Shown: in pieces, positions 7,603-16,985 of the stretch
Layout: the number at the start of each line of letters is the position of its first letter
Position numbering within the stretch: the first letter of the stretch is position 1
Source: a virus
Virus record (IMG/VR): IMGVR_UViG_3300042485_000991
Coordinates: 1-33,908 of that record
Direction: 5' to 3' (one strand)
Length of the DNA stretch: 33,908 bases
Program-made: the position numbers and the translations under genes
The notes under the pieces: model-generated
What the model was told of the DNA's origin: nothing
Seen by the model: the letters and a program-made list of their open reading frames with translations, nothing else
Databases searched by the model: none

Positions 7603-8538
7603 ATGGCATTAACTAACATCGTAAATTCAGTAAACTGTAGCGCATCAGAAGTTTTAGGAACTGGTCTGAAAAACTGCAAACAGGACATTAAAAGAGTAAC
7701 AACATTAGGACTTTTAGAAAGAGGTCTTAAATTTGATGAAGCACGTTCATTGGAATTGGCTTACATTCAAGAATTGCAACAAAAGGGGCAATTAATCATT
7801 TTGCAAGGAGTTGTTGAATTAACAGACAACACAGCAGAAGACACAATCATCACACGTGCTGGATCAGGTGAGAAAATCGTAGCAGGAAAAAATCCTTATG
7901 AGTATGTTGTAATGTTTGACAATGGTTTAAACTTCCACAAAGCATTGACTTCTTTGTCTTCTAACAGACAATATGACTTGATCATGTTTGATTCAAAAGG
8001 TGATGCTATCTTTACTCAAACCAAAGCTGGAGAGTTTAAAGGATTCACACTTGGAATGTTTGAAAATGGAAAATACACAATGAGTAATGGAACGGATGCT
8101 TCTGCTCAAACAGTAACTTTCCAAATGGTTAACAGATTAGAGTTTGACGAGCGTGTAAGCTGGATTACTGCTGACAACTTGGATTACAACGCACAAGAGG
8201 ATCTTGATGGTGTTAATGATGCAGTTTTCACAATCACAACTCCAACTGCTGGAACATCAATTGTTTTCACTGTTAAAACATTAGCAGATAATCACCAAGT
8301 ATCATTAAGTGGATTGCTTAAAACTGATTTGCTTTATACTGTTGATGGTGTTACTACAACAATCACAACTTTGGTTGAAAGCACAACAGAAGCTGGAAAA
8401 TACACGTTAACTGTTCCAGCATTCATAGCTGGTAAAGTATTAACGCTAAAAACTTGGGATACTACATTATTGAAAACCATTATCAACCTTGATGGTGTAC
8501 TTTATAAGTCAAATGTAGCAACTACAACAGCTATATAA
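7603..8538 (+). CDS. Major tail tube protein with C-terminal Ig-like domain
   Basis: A 311-residue protein beginning MALTNIVNSVNCSASEVLGTG. Residues about 1-195 would form the tail tube domain. The rest (from about residue 205, with TPTAGTSIVFTVKTLADNHQ) reads as a Thr/Val-rich beta-sandwich like the Ig-like or Big domains often added to tail tube proteins and displayed on the tail surface. The gene lies between the completion protein and the strong terminator at 8561, consistent with high expression. Codons are again capsid-like. The tail tube call rests on position, length and composition. Confidence 0.75.
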   Translation: MALTNIVNSVNCSASEVLGTGLKNCKQDIKRVTTLGLLERGLKFDEARSLELAYIQELQQKGQLIILQGVVELTDNTAEDTIITRAGSGEKIVAGKNPYEYVVMFDNGLNFHKALTSLSSNRQYDLIMFDSKGDAIFTQTKAGEFKGFTLGMFENGKYTMSNGTDASAQTVTFQMVNRLEFDERVSWITADNLDYNAQEDLDGVNDAVFTITTPTAGTSIVFTVKTLADNHQVSLSGLLKTDLLYTVDGVTTTITTLVESTTEAGKYTLTVPAFIAGKVLTLKTWDTTLLKTIINLDGVLYKSNVATTTAI

Positions 8539-8560
8539 TTTTGTTTTAAGTTAATGAATT

Positions 8561-8590
8561 AAGCGCATCTTAATAGGTGCGCTTTTTTTT
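8561..8590 (+). terminator. Rho-independent terminator after the tail tube gene
   Basis: AAGCGCATC (8561-8569) pairs with GGTGCGCTT (8576-8584), giving a 9-bp stem with one wobble and a 6-nt loop TTAATA. A run of eight T follows (8583-8590). It should end transcripts carrying the head genes and tail tube gene. Confidence 0.9.
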
Positions 8591-8591
8591 G

Positions 8592-8599
8592 TACTTTTG
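8592..8599 (+). promoter_or_regulatory. Putative -7 box (TACTTTTG) starting the tail operon
   Basis: TACTTTTG fits TAnnTTTG and begins one base after the T-tract of the terminator. At the expected -33 place (8570-8572) is TTA, a near match to TTG. Transcription would begin about 8604, at or next to the ATG of the following gene, so the mRNA may be leaderless. Confidence 0.6.
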
Positions 8600-8603
8600 T
8601 ATT

Positions 8604-9044
8604 ATGAGAACTGTAAAAGATTATATGGACTTTGTGAAAAATGTTAGGGATAATATTCCTCAACAAACAGAAGGTATAATTAACAGAAATAAGGCCGAGA
8701 TAATTGATTTAAACAGACAGGCGCAATTGTATGAAAAAGGGGAAGACAGTTTAGGATTAGACTTAAAACCTTATGCATTTTTTACAGTCCAGATTAAACA
8801 GCTTTTAGGCCAGCCATACGACAGAACAACTTTGAACTATTCTGGAGCGTTTTATGATGGGTTTTATTTAACAGTAGACAAAGACAATTTAATACTTACT
8901 TTTAATTCAAACAATAGAAAAACACCTGATTTGATTGGAAAATATGGTAAAAATATTTTTGGATTGAATTATGATAATCAACAAAAACTTAATTATGAAA
9001 TTATTAAACCTGAATTGGATAAATACATCCGTCAATATTTATAA
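8604..9044 (+). CDS. Hypothetical protein before the tape measure, 146 aa
   Basis: The frame is open from 8577, but 8577-8603 is terminator and promoter sequence, so I take the ATG at 8604; a second ATG at 8625 is possible. The protein has an N-terminal helix (VKDYMDFVKNVRDNIP), a coiled middle (about residues 25-45), the strand-rich stretch LILTFNSNNRKTPDLIGKY and a helical end. It lies where tail assembly chaperones or tail terminator proteins usually lie, two genes before the tape measure. No diagnostic motif was found. The next gene begins 13 nt after its stop in the +1 frame. Confidence 0.7.
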   Translation: MRTVKDYMDFVKNVRDNIPQQTEGIINRNKAEIIDLNRQAQLYEKGEDSLGLDLKPYAFFTVQIKQLLGQPYDRTTLNYSGAFYDGFYLTVDKDNLILTFNSNNRKTPDLIGKYGKNIFGLNYDNQQKLNYEIIKPELDKYIRQYL

Positions 9045-9057
9045 AAAATGCGATGAA

Positions 9058-9624
9058 ATGCCACTATGGAATTTTCAAAAGTATCTTGAAACAAACGAAT
9101 TAAAATACTTTACAAAGGAATTAAAAGAGGTTAAGGATCTGCATTTAGTAATGAATGATTTCTTTGTTGAGTATTTAGAATTAACTCAAAATAATGTAGT
9201 ATATCAAAGATTCTCAAAGATTTATAAACTGTTAAAATTAGAAGGAAAGTATAATTGCGTTTCTTTAATACTTAAATCATTATATAATTATGACAAAGGT
9301 TTGAATATTGATATATTTCACGCTTTGACTTGGGAACTTGAAAAATGGCATTATAAAATTGACAGGGCAAAAGATATATTTTCACAGATTGAAAGCATAA
9401 ACCAAAGATTGCAGAATGTTAAAACGCAAATAGAAATATTGCAATTGGAACTTAAAAAAGATGATCAACAGGAAAGCCAAAGTATCGAATCACAATTAAT
9501 ATCAGTTAGCCGTATTTTAGAATTAAAATATAAACTGGATGCAAAAGAAATAACGGTTAAGGAGTGGATTGAATTCCAAAAACAAGCTGAAAAAACAATA
9601 AAATCACAAAAGAATGGCAAATAG
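9058..9624 (+). CDS. Putative tail assembly chaperone-like protein, 188 aa
   Basis: The frame is open from 8971, but the upstream part overlaps the previous gene, so the ATG at 9058 (MPLWNFQKYLE) is the likely start. The protein is nearly all helix. Residues about 100-160 form a coiled coil with SINQRLQNVKTQIEILQLEL, and the tail ends in EWIEFQKQAEKT with a basic end. It overlaps the tape measure gene by 11 nt. Tail assembly chaperones that coat the tape measure during tail building sit exactly here and are helical, which suggests that role; no sequence motif proves it. Confidence 0.6.
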   Translation: MPLWNFQKYLETNELKYFTKELKEVKDLHLVMNDFFVEYLELTQNNVVYQRFSKIYKLLKLEGKYNCVSLILKSLYNYDKGLNIDIFHALTWELEKWHYKIDRAKDIFSQIESINQRLQNVKTQIEILQLELKKDDQQESQSIESQLISVSRILELKYKLDAKEITVKEWIEFQKQAEKTIKSQKNGK

Positions 9625-12600
9625 TATTGACTTAATAGTAAGTAAAGAGGCACAAGCTGGACTTGATGCGTTATATAAATCATTGACAAAAACACATGAA
9701 GAAGTTGTTGCAATTTCAAAACTGCAACTTTCTTTTAATGGTGGCCAATCACCTAAAAGTGTTAGTGATTTAAACGATAAAATAAAAGAAAATATAAGGC
9801 TAACTGGTGAATTATCAACAGCCGAAAGAAAACTTTTAACAGATACAAATAAACTTGAAACGCAAAAGCAAAAGATAATTGCAACTCAAATAAAAGAGAT
9901 TGCATTAAGACAAAAACTAACGCAAGAAACAAATAAAAATGAACAGGCATTAGCACGAGAACAAGCTAAATTAGAAGCTAGTCAAAGTTTATATAATAAG
10001 GCACAACAAAAACTTAATGTATTAAATGCTGAATATAAAAATTTAGCAATACAAAAGGAATTAACAGGTAAATTAAGTGGTGATGAAGCTAAAAGATACG
10101 ATTTTTTAAGTGGTAAAATAACTAAATATGATCAGGCTTTAAAAGCTGTTGATGCTCAAATGGGTAAATATCAGCGTAATGTTGGTAATTATGCTGGAGC
10201 ATTTAATCCATTATCAAATAGTATCAATCAATTAAGCCGTGAGATGCCAGCCTTTGCCAATTCCGTTCAGACTGGATTTATGGCAATTTCGAACAACTTA
10301 CCTATCTTTTTTGATGCTATGGGTGGAATCATTAATCAAAATAAAGAATTGCAAAAACAAGGATTACCAACTCAATCAGTATTAAAACAATTGGCAGTGT
10401 CTGTTTTTAGTTTAGGCACAGCATTAAGCGTTGGTGTTACTTTATTGACTATTTACGGAAAGGATTTGGTTGAATGGGCAAGTAGTCTATTTGGCGCAAG
10501 TGAGGCAATGAAAAGTTTAACAGAAAGCCAAAAGGAATTTAATCAAACAAGGTTGACAGGCCAAAAAGATGCACAAAGTGAAATAATTGAATTAAAAAAA
10601 TATTTGGCTGTTGTTTCTGATAGAAAACTTTCAGATGATGAAAGAGAAATTGCATTAAAAAAATTAAAACAAGAGTATCCATTTTACTTTAAAAACTTAA
10701 CAGATGAACAAATACTATTAGGTCAAACAAAGGACGCTCAAAATGCTTTGAATTTAGCATTAGAAAAAAGAAAACAAGTTGAAAAAGCTACCGAAATAAA
10801 CGTAATTAATAAACAAAGACTTATTGATTTGGAAAAAGAAGTTGACCTTCAAGAAACCATATTAAAAAGGGCAAAAATGCCAAAGGTTAATTTAACTACT
10901 GGATTAAAACAAACTGATCCATTGGAAATAATGGTGGAGCAAAAGAAATTGAATTCATTATTAGAAACCAGAAAAAACTATTACGATACTATTATAAAAA
11001 ATGATGGTTTAATTATTAAATTAAAAAAGGAAACAATAGGCCTTGAATATCAGGAAGAAAAAATAAAAAAAGAATCAAACAAGCAAAAAACAAAATTAAG
11101 TTTTGATTACATAGAAAGTGAATACATTTTAAGATTGTCTTTATTAAATAGACAAAAGGAATTTTTAGCAGAGGAATTAAATAATGAAAATTTATCATTT
11201 GAGGGTAAAATATTAGCACGTCAAAAATATTCTGAAAAACTAATTGAAATATTAAATTTAGAAGCCTCAAAAGAAAAAGCAATTTCATTGATAAAATATA
11301 ACGAGGATCTTGAAAGAAATAATTTGGCTTATGTAAATAAGGAATTGACTGCTATGCAATACGCAGAAAATATAAGAGTTTTAAATAAAAGATATTCAAA
11401 TGAAACAAAAAAAATCGATATTGATACTTCTATCAATTTTAATAAAATAACAAATGATAGTTTAACTTTTTACGCTAAAATACAAAAGGAAAAAACAAAT
11501 ATTGCACGAAATACTGAAAAAATTCTTACTGATTTAGAAATAAAAAAATTAAACAGAATAAAAGACAATGAAGAAAACACGCTTCAAATAAGACAAAGCG
11601 CATTTGAGGAAATGCTGGCATTATCGCATAAAGAATTGGCATTGGCTGAAATCAGGGAAAAAGCAATGAACCCAGATAAAATTGATGAAATTAGTGCAAA
11701 ATATAAAAACTTAAAAAATGATCTTGATAATTTAGTAAGTCCATTAAAAAACGCACAAAAAGAAACTGATAAATGGATTGAATCAATGGGTAGCAAAAAA
11801 ACAGATGAAATTTTATCTGGTTTGGGATTATCAAGTACAAAAATGTTTATTGATTTTGATAAAAATGGTCAATCAACTTTTGATAAATTAATTGAGGGCG
11901 CAGATGGTTTAAAAGAACGCTTTCAGGTTAATTTTGTAGCTATGGCAGAAGTGGCAAAGGAAGTTTTTTCAATAATAAATAAAAACTCACAAGCTAATTA
12001 TGAGGCTGAATATGCACGTTTAGAACAACAAAAAAACATTTCAATTGCATTTGCTGGAAGTAGTGCAACGGCTAAAGCTGAAATTGAGAAACAATACGAA
12101 GAAAAAAGGAAAGCAATCCAAAGAAGACAAGCTGAAAGCGAAAAAAGACAAGCAATGTTTAGTATTGCGGTTAATACTGCTCAAGCTATTGTTGCAACAC
12201 TTGGTAAGACTGGATTTGCTGGTATTCCATTATCTTTGATTGTTGGAGCATTAGGAGCCGCTCAATTAGCTATGGTTGCCGCTCAAGAAATTCCAGCATT
12301 TGCAGAAGGTGGGGTTCACGAAGGCGGTAGGATGTTAATTAACGATGCAAAAGGTTCAAAATATCAGGAAACAGTAGTAACACCAGATGGAAAAATTAGG
12401 CAGTTTAAAGGCAGAAATAAAGTTGTAGATGCGCCAAAAGGAACGCAGATATTTACACCAGATCAATGGAGCAAACAAATTAATAACTTACTTTTGAAAA
12501 ACAATATTTCACCTTTGCAAACAAACCAAACCAACGGAATAAATAAAGATGATTTGGAAAGTGTATTTAGAAAATATAGTGGATCAAATGAGGTGGCAAT

Positions 12601-12700
12601 CGATATTAACGAAAATGGATTTAAGAAAATGATAAGTTCAAATGGTCGCACTCGTGAAATATTGAATAGTAGATTAACAACTAAAGGAAGGATCGTATAA
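9614..12700 (+). CDS. Tail tape measure protein
   Basis: A 1028-residue protein, the longest of the tail module apart from the fibre, and of the usual make-up: long coiled coils (residues about 20-135 and 390-760), a hydrophobic segment around residues 255-285 (VSFSLGTALSVGVTLL-like) and another around residues 850-895 (TAQAIVATLGKTGFAGIPLS). A Gly-rich C-terminal part around EIPAFAEGGVHEGGRM then follows, very common in tape measure proteins of Bacteroidota phages. It sets tail length and is ejected into the host envelope with the DNA. If the common ratio of about 1.5 angstrom per residue holds, the tail would be about 150 nm. It overlaps its neighbours by 11 nt and 1 nt (TAATG). Confidence 0.92.
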   Translation: MANSIDLIVSKEAQAGLDALYKSLTKTHEEVVAISKLQLSFNGGQSPKSVSDLNDKIKENIRLTGELSTAERKLLTDTNKLETQKQKIIATQIKEIALRQKLTQETNKNEQALAREQAKLEASQSLYNKAQQKLNVLNAEYKNLAIQKELTGKLSGDEAKRYDFLSGKITKYDQALKAVDAQMGKYQRNVGNYAGAFNPLSNSINQLSREMPAFANSVQTGFMAISNNLPIFFDAMGGIINQNKELQKQGLPTQSVLKQLAVSVFSLGTALSVGVTLLTIYGKDLVEWASSLFGASEAMKSLTESQKEFNQTRLTGQKDAQSEIIELKKYLAVVSDRKLSDDEREIALKKLKQEYPFYFKNLTDEQILLGQTKDAQNALNLALEKRKQVEKATEINVINKQRLIDLEKEVDLQETILKRAKMPKVNLTTGLKQTDPLEIMVEQKKLNSLLETRKNYYDTIIKNDGLIIKLKKETIGLEYQEEKIKKESNKQKTKLSFDYIESEYILRLSLLNRQKEFLAEELNNENLSFEGKILARQKYSEKLIEILNLEASKEKAISLIKYNEDLERNNLAYVNKELTAMQYAENIRVLNKRYSNETKKIDIDTSINFNKITNDSLTFYAKIQKEKTNIARNTEKILTDLEIKKLNRIKDNEENTLQIRQSAFEEMLALSHKELALAEIREKAMNPDKIDEISAKYKNLKNDLDNLVSPLKNAQKETDKWIESMGSKKTDEILSGLGLSSTKMFIDFDKNGQSTFDKLIEGADGLKERFQVNFVAMAEVAKEVFSIINKNSQANYEAEYARLEQQKNISIAFAGSSATAKAEIEKQYEEKRKAIQRRQAESEKRQAMFSIAVNTAQAIVATLGKTGFAGIPLSLIVGALGAAQLAMVAAQEIPAFAEGGVHEGGRMLINDAKGSKYQETVVTPDGKIRQFKGRNKVVDAPKGTQIFTPDQWSKQINNLLLKNNISPLQTNQTNGINKDDLESVFRKYSGSNEVAIDINENGFKKMISSNGRTREILNSRLTTKGRIV

Positions 12701-15309
12701 TGGAAAACTTTACATTTTATTTAAACTTTAAAAATGATGCAACAGGCTTGATTGAAATAACCGAGCCTGTAAAATTCGATGGCGCCAGCTTTACAGTTGA
12801 ACAAGATAAAAGCCGATATGGAAGGGACATAAGCTACGGTAATGAAGAAGTCAGTCTAGAGTTTTATGACGGAACTTTTGATAATGGTTTAACAATGGGA
12901 TTATTTCAATTGTTAGATTATTACAAAACATACGGATTTGAGAGTGAGATTGAATTTATACTTAAAAAAAACGGTGTAAATTTTACAGTTGGATTATTAG
13001 ATTTTCAAATGGCAAAAACTGATTTACTTACTTATTTTGAATGTAAAATTATTCAGGAAAACAATAGGGCTATAATAAACAGGCGTAAGGATATTAATGT
13101 TGATGTTTTTAGTGATAAAGATCTGGATTTGAATACAATTACACCACTAACAACAGAAAGCATTTTATTAAAGGCAAAGCCAATATTACAAGCAAGTGAA
13201 TGGAAAAGTGTAGGATCGAAATCATTTCCAATTGATTCAACAGATCCAACAAAAATCTGGTGTTTATTTAATTTTGCTCAAACAACTGTAAATTACGGAA
13301 TTCAAAATTCATTAAGTTGGCTATCAGATACTATTTATACGGCAACCATTTCAGATGCTGAAAAATTTGGTTTAATATACGCACAAAATAAATTAAACAA
13401 TATAAAAGTAACTGCCACAATTGACATGACTTATGTAGTTACACAGGGTGTTTTTCCAGACCTTGGATTTATGGGTTTATATTTATGTTGGGGCGATACT
13501 TTTGACCCTTCAAATACATCAACAACAAGGCATTTATTATACAATGATACATGGGGCGCTTCTGTTGAAAAAACTGTATTATTAAATGAAACATTTGAAT
13601 ATACAATTGACGAAGTTAATCAGGGCGGTAAAGTTTGGTTGTTTTGGGCTGGTATTGGTTATGTTGACTGCAATATTGATGTTACTCACAGGAATTTCAT
13701 TATAAAAGTTGATGCCGTTTCTACATCAATTGATAGTATAATTAAAGGAGTTCGTTATGTTGATTTGTTTAAACAAAATATAAAATCAATTTCAGGATTA
13801 ACACTTGAGGCGCCTAAATATGATGTTGCTGGTGAATTTTATGAACAATTTGCATTTAATGGTAAATTAATCAGGCAATATGTTGACAAGCCGTTTTACG
13901 TTAATTTTAATGACTTAACAGAAGGTTTACAGGAATTGAATGCTGACTATCAGATAAACCAAAATAATGTATTTATAGGGCAGTATAATGACTTTTACAA
14001 TAATGTTGATCTGGGTGGATTTTTACAAGCTCCAGATTCTGAATTTAATACAAATTTCAATGACAGATATAGTATTAACAGTTTTAATTATTCTTATAAG
14101 ACTTTTGAACAAAATAAAGATGAAAGCAACACAATTGACAGCATACATACAGATGCACAATTTTTACTGCCAAATAAACTTGTTGAAAATGTTAAGAAAG
14201 TAGAGGTAAATTATATTCGTGATCCGTTCAGTATTGAGGCATCCAGAAGACAAGGTATAAATACAAAAGAAAGCACCTCACTTGATAATGATGATAAAAT
14301 ATTTTTGATTGATGTTTTTCCACTACCTTCAGGAAGTACAAATGGATTTGGATTACGTTTATTAATGCGAATTAATAGCGGAAGGCTTGAAATACTTAAC
14401 AATACTTTAAATGGTGAGGGTACACCATTTGATTGGACTTTGTTGGGTTTTGTTGTCGGTTCTGATTTTGATATTATTGCTGGTGAAAATATAGGATCTT
14501 ACACAGTATATTCATTAGAGCGTGAAAAAATAGTCTTAACACCGATTGGATTTACACCAAGTTTTGAAGGTGATGGATTTATTAAAACAGAATTTCCACT
14601 TAATAATGTATCTTATGTAAATAGAACAAGTCAGGGTTTCACTGAAATACTTAATTTGTCAAGTGGCGACAATTATAGTAATTTAAGATATTCAATTAAA
14701 AGGAATATGAAATACTGGAGCAGTTATTTAAAAACAGCATCCAAGTACAAACCAAACGGAATAATACAGAATACATTCTTTAAAAATAACGGTTTACTTT
14801 CTACAAAATACGGATCAGAAACGGTTGCAACTGTTGAAGGTGGCAATATTAATGTAACAGATTTAAGCGATGCAATTTTATCACCGATGGTTTTTAAAAC
14901 AAAGGTTGTAGCAGAATTTGAAACAGTTAAAACATTGCTGGATAATTTAGCCACTCAAAAAGGATTTATTAGAGTAGTTGACACAAATAACCGAGTTTTA
15001 AAAATACATCCTACAAAGTTAGACTATGAATGGATGAGTAATTTATTAACAATTGAAGGAGAGCAAAGAAATGAAAGCGACTTTGTAACCATTGACACAA
15101 TTGGGACTGAATTAATAAATATTAACGAGGTTGGTTATGATTCAATAATATTAAAACGTAATTGGTTCAAAATTGATGGTTTTTTCATAACTTTGTATGA
15201 TTTCAATAGTGTACCTTTAATTAATCCTACAAGGATCGAAAAAGTAAAGGTAAACGGAGTATCTTACACAACAGCAGTTAATTTAAGTGATGCAATCAAT
15301 GGATTATAG
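12700..15309 (+). CDS. Large tail-tip / baseplate protein
   Basis: An 869-residue protein starting in a TAATG overlap with the tape measure stop. The N-terminal 110 residues (ENFTFYLNFKNDATGLIEIT ... DYYKTYGFESEIEF) look like a distal tail-type beta domain. The remainder is strand-rich with a mixed C-terminal part. Place and size fit a fused distal tail/tail-hub component that closes the tube and carries the fibres. Very large proteins of this kind follow the tape measure in many Bacteroidota siphoviruses and are usually called only tail protein. No enzymatic motif seen. Confidence 0.7.
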   Translation: MENFTFYLNFKNDATGLIEITEPVKFDGASFTVEQDKSRYGRDISYGNEEVSLEFYDGTFDNGLTMGLFQLLDYYKTYGFESEIEFILKKNGVNFTVGLLDFQMAKTDLLTYFECKIIQENNRAIINRRKDINVDVFSDKDLDLNTITPLTTESILLKAKPILQASEWKSVGSKSFPIDSTDPTKIWCLFNFAQTTVNYGIQNSLSWLSDTIYTATISDAEKFGLIYAQNKLNNIKVTATIDMTYVVTQGVFPDLGFMGLYLCWGDTFDPSNTSTTRHLLYNDTWGASVEKTVLLNETFEYTIDEVNQGGKVWLFWAGIGYVDCNIDVTHRNFIIKVDAVSTSIDSIIKGVRYVDLFKQNIKSISGLTLEAPKYDVAGEFYEQFAFNGKLIRQYVDKPFYVNFNDLTEGLQELNADYQINQNNVFIGQYNDFYNNVDLGGFLQAPDSEFNTNFNDRYSINSFNYSYKTFEQNKDESNTIDSIHTDAQFLLPNKLVENVKKVEVNYIRDPFSIEASRRQGINTKESTSLDNDDKIFLIDVFPLPSGSTNGFGLRLLMRINSGRLEILNNTLNGEGTPFDWTLLGFVVGSDFDIIAGENIGSYTVYSLEREKIVLTPIGFTPSFEGDGFIKTEFPLNNVSYVNRTSQGFTEILNLSSGDNYSNLRYSIKRNMKYWSSYLKTASKYKPNGIIQNTFFKNNGLLSTKYGSETVATVEGGNINVTDLSDAILSPMVFKTKVVAEFETVKTLLDNLATQKGFIRVVDTNNRVLKIHPTKLDYEWMSNLLTIEGEQRNESDFVTIDTIGTELININEVGYDSIILKRNWFKIDGFFITLYDFNSVPLINPTRIEKVKVNGVSYTTAVNLSDAINGL

Positions 15310-16444
15310 TTTTATAAAATTATCGAAAACAATAGATAGTGAAAATCCAAAAATTTCACAAATTAACTATTCTGATTGTGTGCAATTATTACCTTCAGAA
15401 AGTTATCTGCAAATAAGTAACAACGCTGATGGCATCGCATTTGACAATGACTTTGCCGTTTTTGTTGTTGACTGTGAAAATATATCATTGGCAGATATTA
15501 CCACAAATGTATCAATATTTGAGTTTACTGATATTAATGGAGTTCACCAGATAGCATTTGAGATTAATTTTTTGAATGTTGATTTTGGATTCCAGCCTGT
15601 TAGATTAAAATTTGTTAAAACAACTGGATCTGATATATGGTATTCAAATGAAATATTAATAACTGAAGAAGCCGAAGAACAAACTACACGTTTTGACTAT
15701 AAAGCAAATGGATATTTTCAAGGTATATCTTATGACATTGTTGATTATTATCAGTCAATTAGGTTAAGATGCTTTTTTGATCGTTTAGACAACGAAACGG
15801 AAGTAAAAGACTATTATCAAATAAGCAAAGGGAATACAATAAGTACAAGAGCGTTATTAAAGGAAGTAACAAATTATAAATTTGTAAATATTGATCCATT
15901 TGTATTTAAAAGAATAAATGTATTATTAATTCACGATATTATTTATGTTGATGGATTAAGAATGACAAACAAAACAAACGTAAAAGGGTCGGAGCGATTA
16001 GGCTATTCTAATTTATCAGAAGGGGAATTTTCTGCATACATAAACAATAACGACCTTTTTACTTTTGATTATCAAATTTACGAAGGTTTAAAAATTATAG
16101 AAAATAATCCAGTAGGTCAAATAAGTTTATATGCGTTTTTTAATGAAATTTCTTTTTCTTTGAATAAACCAGTAACAGTAAATCCAATAGCATCATTAAT
16201 TAATTTAAAAGATGGATTAGGAAATATTTTATTTTCTTATGATTATTTAGATTTAAGTTTTGATGGTGTATATTATAATATAGACACAAGCGCATTCATA
16301 CCAGCTATTGGAAGTTATACAGTTGAAATTCCAAAAGGCTTATTTTCTTCAACACTTCAAACAACAGATTTTTATTCATGGACTTTTAACATAGTTACAG
16401 GAGATTATTCAGATTCAGATTATTCATCAGATTATTTAATATAA
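15290..16444 (+). CDS. Tail protein, 384 aa
   Basis: The frame opens with GTG at 15287, ATG at 15290 and another ATG at 15299 (MDYSFIKLSK); I place the start at the first ATG. It overlaps the end of the previous gene by about 20 nt. The protein is strand-rich and acidic, with no membrane segment. It contains repeated phrases such as ITTNVSIFEFTDINGVHQIA and, near the end, GSYTVEIPKGLFSSTLQTTD, which resembles a bacterial Ig-like or SbsA-type domain strand pattern. It is probably a structural tail-tip component that works together with the 869-residue protein upstream. It ends in an Asp/Ser run. Confidence 0.65.
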   Translation: MQSMDYSFIKLSKTIDSENPKISQINYSDCVQLLPSESYLQISNNADGIAFDNDFAVFVVDCENISLADITTNVSIFEFTDINGVHQIAFEINFLNVDFGFQPVRLKFVKTTGSDIWYSNEILITEEAEEQTTRFDYKANGYFQGISYDIVDYYQSIRLRCFFDRLDNETEVKDYYQISKGNTISTRALLKEVTNYKFVNIDPFVFKRINVLLIHDIIYVDGLRMTNKTNVKGSERLGYSNLSEGEFSAYINNNDLFTFDYQIYEGLKIIENNPVGQISLYAFFNEISFSLNKPVTVNPIASLINLKDGLGNILFSYDYLDLSFDGVYYNIDTSAFIPAIGSYTVEIPKGLFSSTLQTTDFYSWTFNIVTGDYSDSDYSSDYLI

Positions 16445-16450
16445 AGAAAT

Positions 16451-16981
16451 ATGACACAAGCAGAATTAACGGCATTTATAAACGCTAAAATTAGAAATAA
16501 GACACCAAAAGTTATAAAGACTGAACACGCTGATGTGGAACAGGAAATAACAGATACTTTGTTTGATAATGTAGATACATTGACAGCTGTAATAGGCGCT
16601 TTAAACGATACAATAACAGACATTCAAGCTGTTTTGGCGCTTAATAGTGGAGTTGTTAAAAGTATAAATATTGGATCTGGAACAGTTGGTGCAAGTAGTG
16701 CAACACAAGGTAACATTTCAAGTTGTATTTTGAATGCTGTTGGATCAAATGGAAATACTTACACAGTTACACTTACAAACGCAATGCCTACAACAGCTTA
16801 TAGTGTATTTTTTACTTTGGAATCTAAAAGCGGTGATATGTTAGTTGATAACAATGCTTTGAGTATAGTTTTTAAACCTTTGACAACTACAACCTTCCAG
16901 TTTTCATTGGATGATGTTACAAGTTCTGGAAGTGATTTAATTGATTTGCATTTAAAAGTTTATAACAATACAACTTACTAA
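16451..16981 (+). CDS. Short fibre-like structural protein, 176 aa
   Basis: Residues about 1-62 are helical (TQAELTAFINAKIRNKTPK, then a heptad-like stretch to DIQAVL) and could trimerise. Residues 65-176 form a Gly/Ser/Thr-rich beta domain (SINIGSGTVGASSATQG ... FQFSLDDVTSSGSDL). This helix-stalk plus beta-head design is that of a short tail fibre or baseplate upper protein. It lies 6 nt after the previous gene and 4 nt before the long fibre. Not recognised as a known family. Confidence 0.65.
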   Translation: MTQAELTAFINAKIRNKTPKVIKTEHADVEQEITDTLFDNVDTLTAVIGALNDTITDIQAVLALNSGVVKSINIGSGTVGASSATQGNISSCILNAVGSNGNTYTVTLTNAMPTTAYSVFFTLESKSGDMLVDNNALSIVFKPLTTTTFQFSLDDVTSSGSDLIDLHLKVYNNTTY

Positions 16982-16985
16982 ATTT

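Noticed and set aside
12045-12239. Second + frame inside the tape measure gene
   Set aside because: Lys/Leu-rich frame fully inside a clear tape measure coding region.
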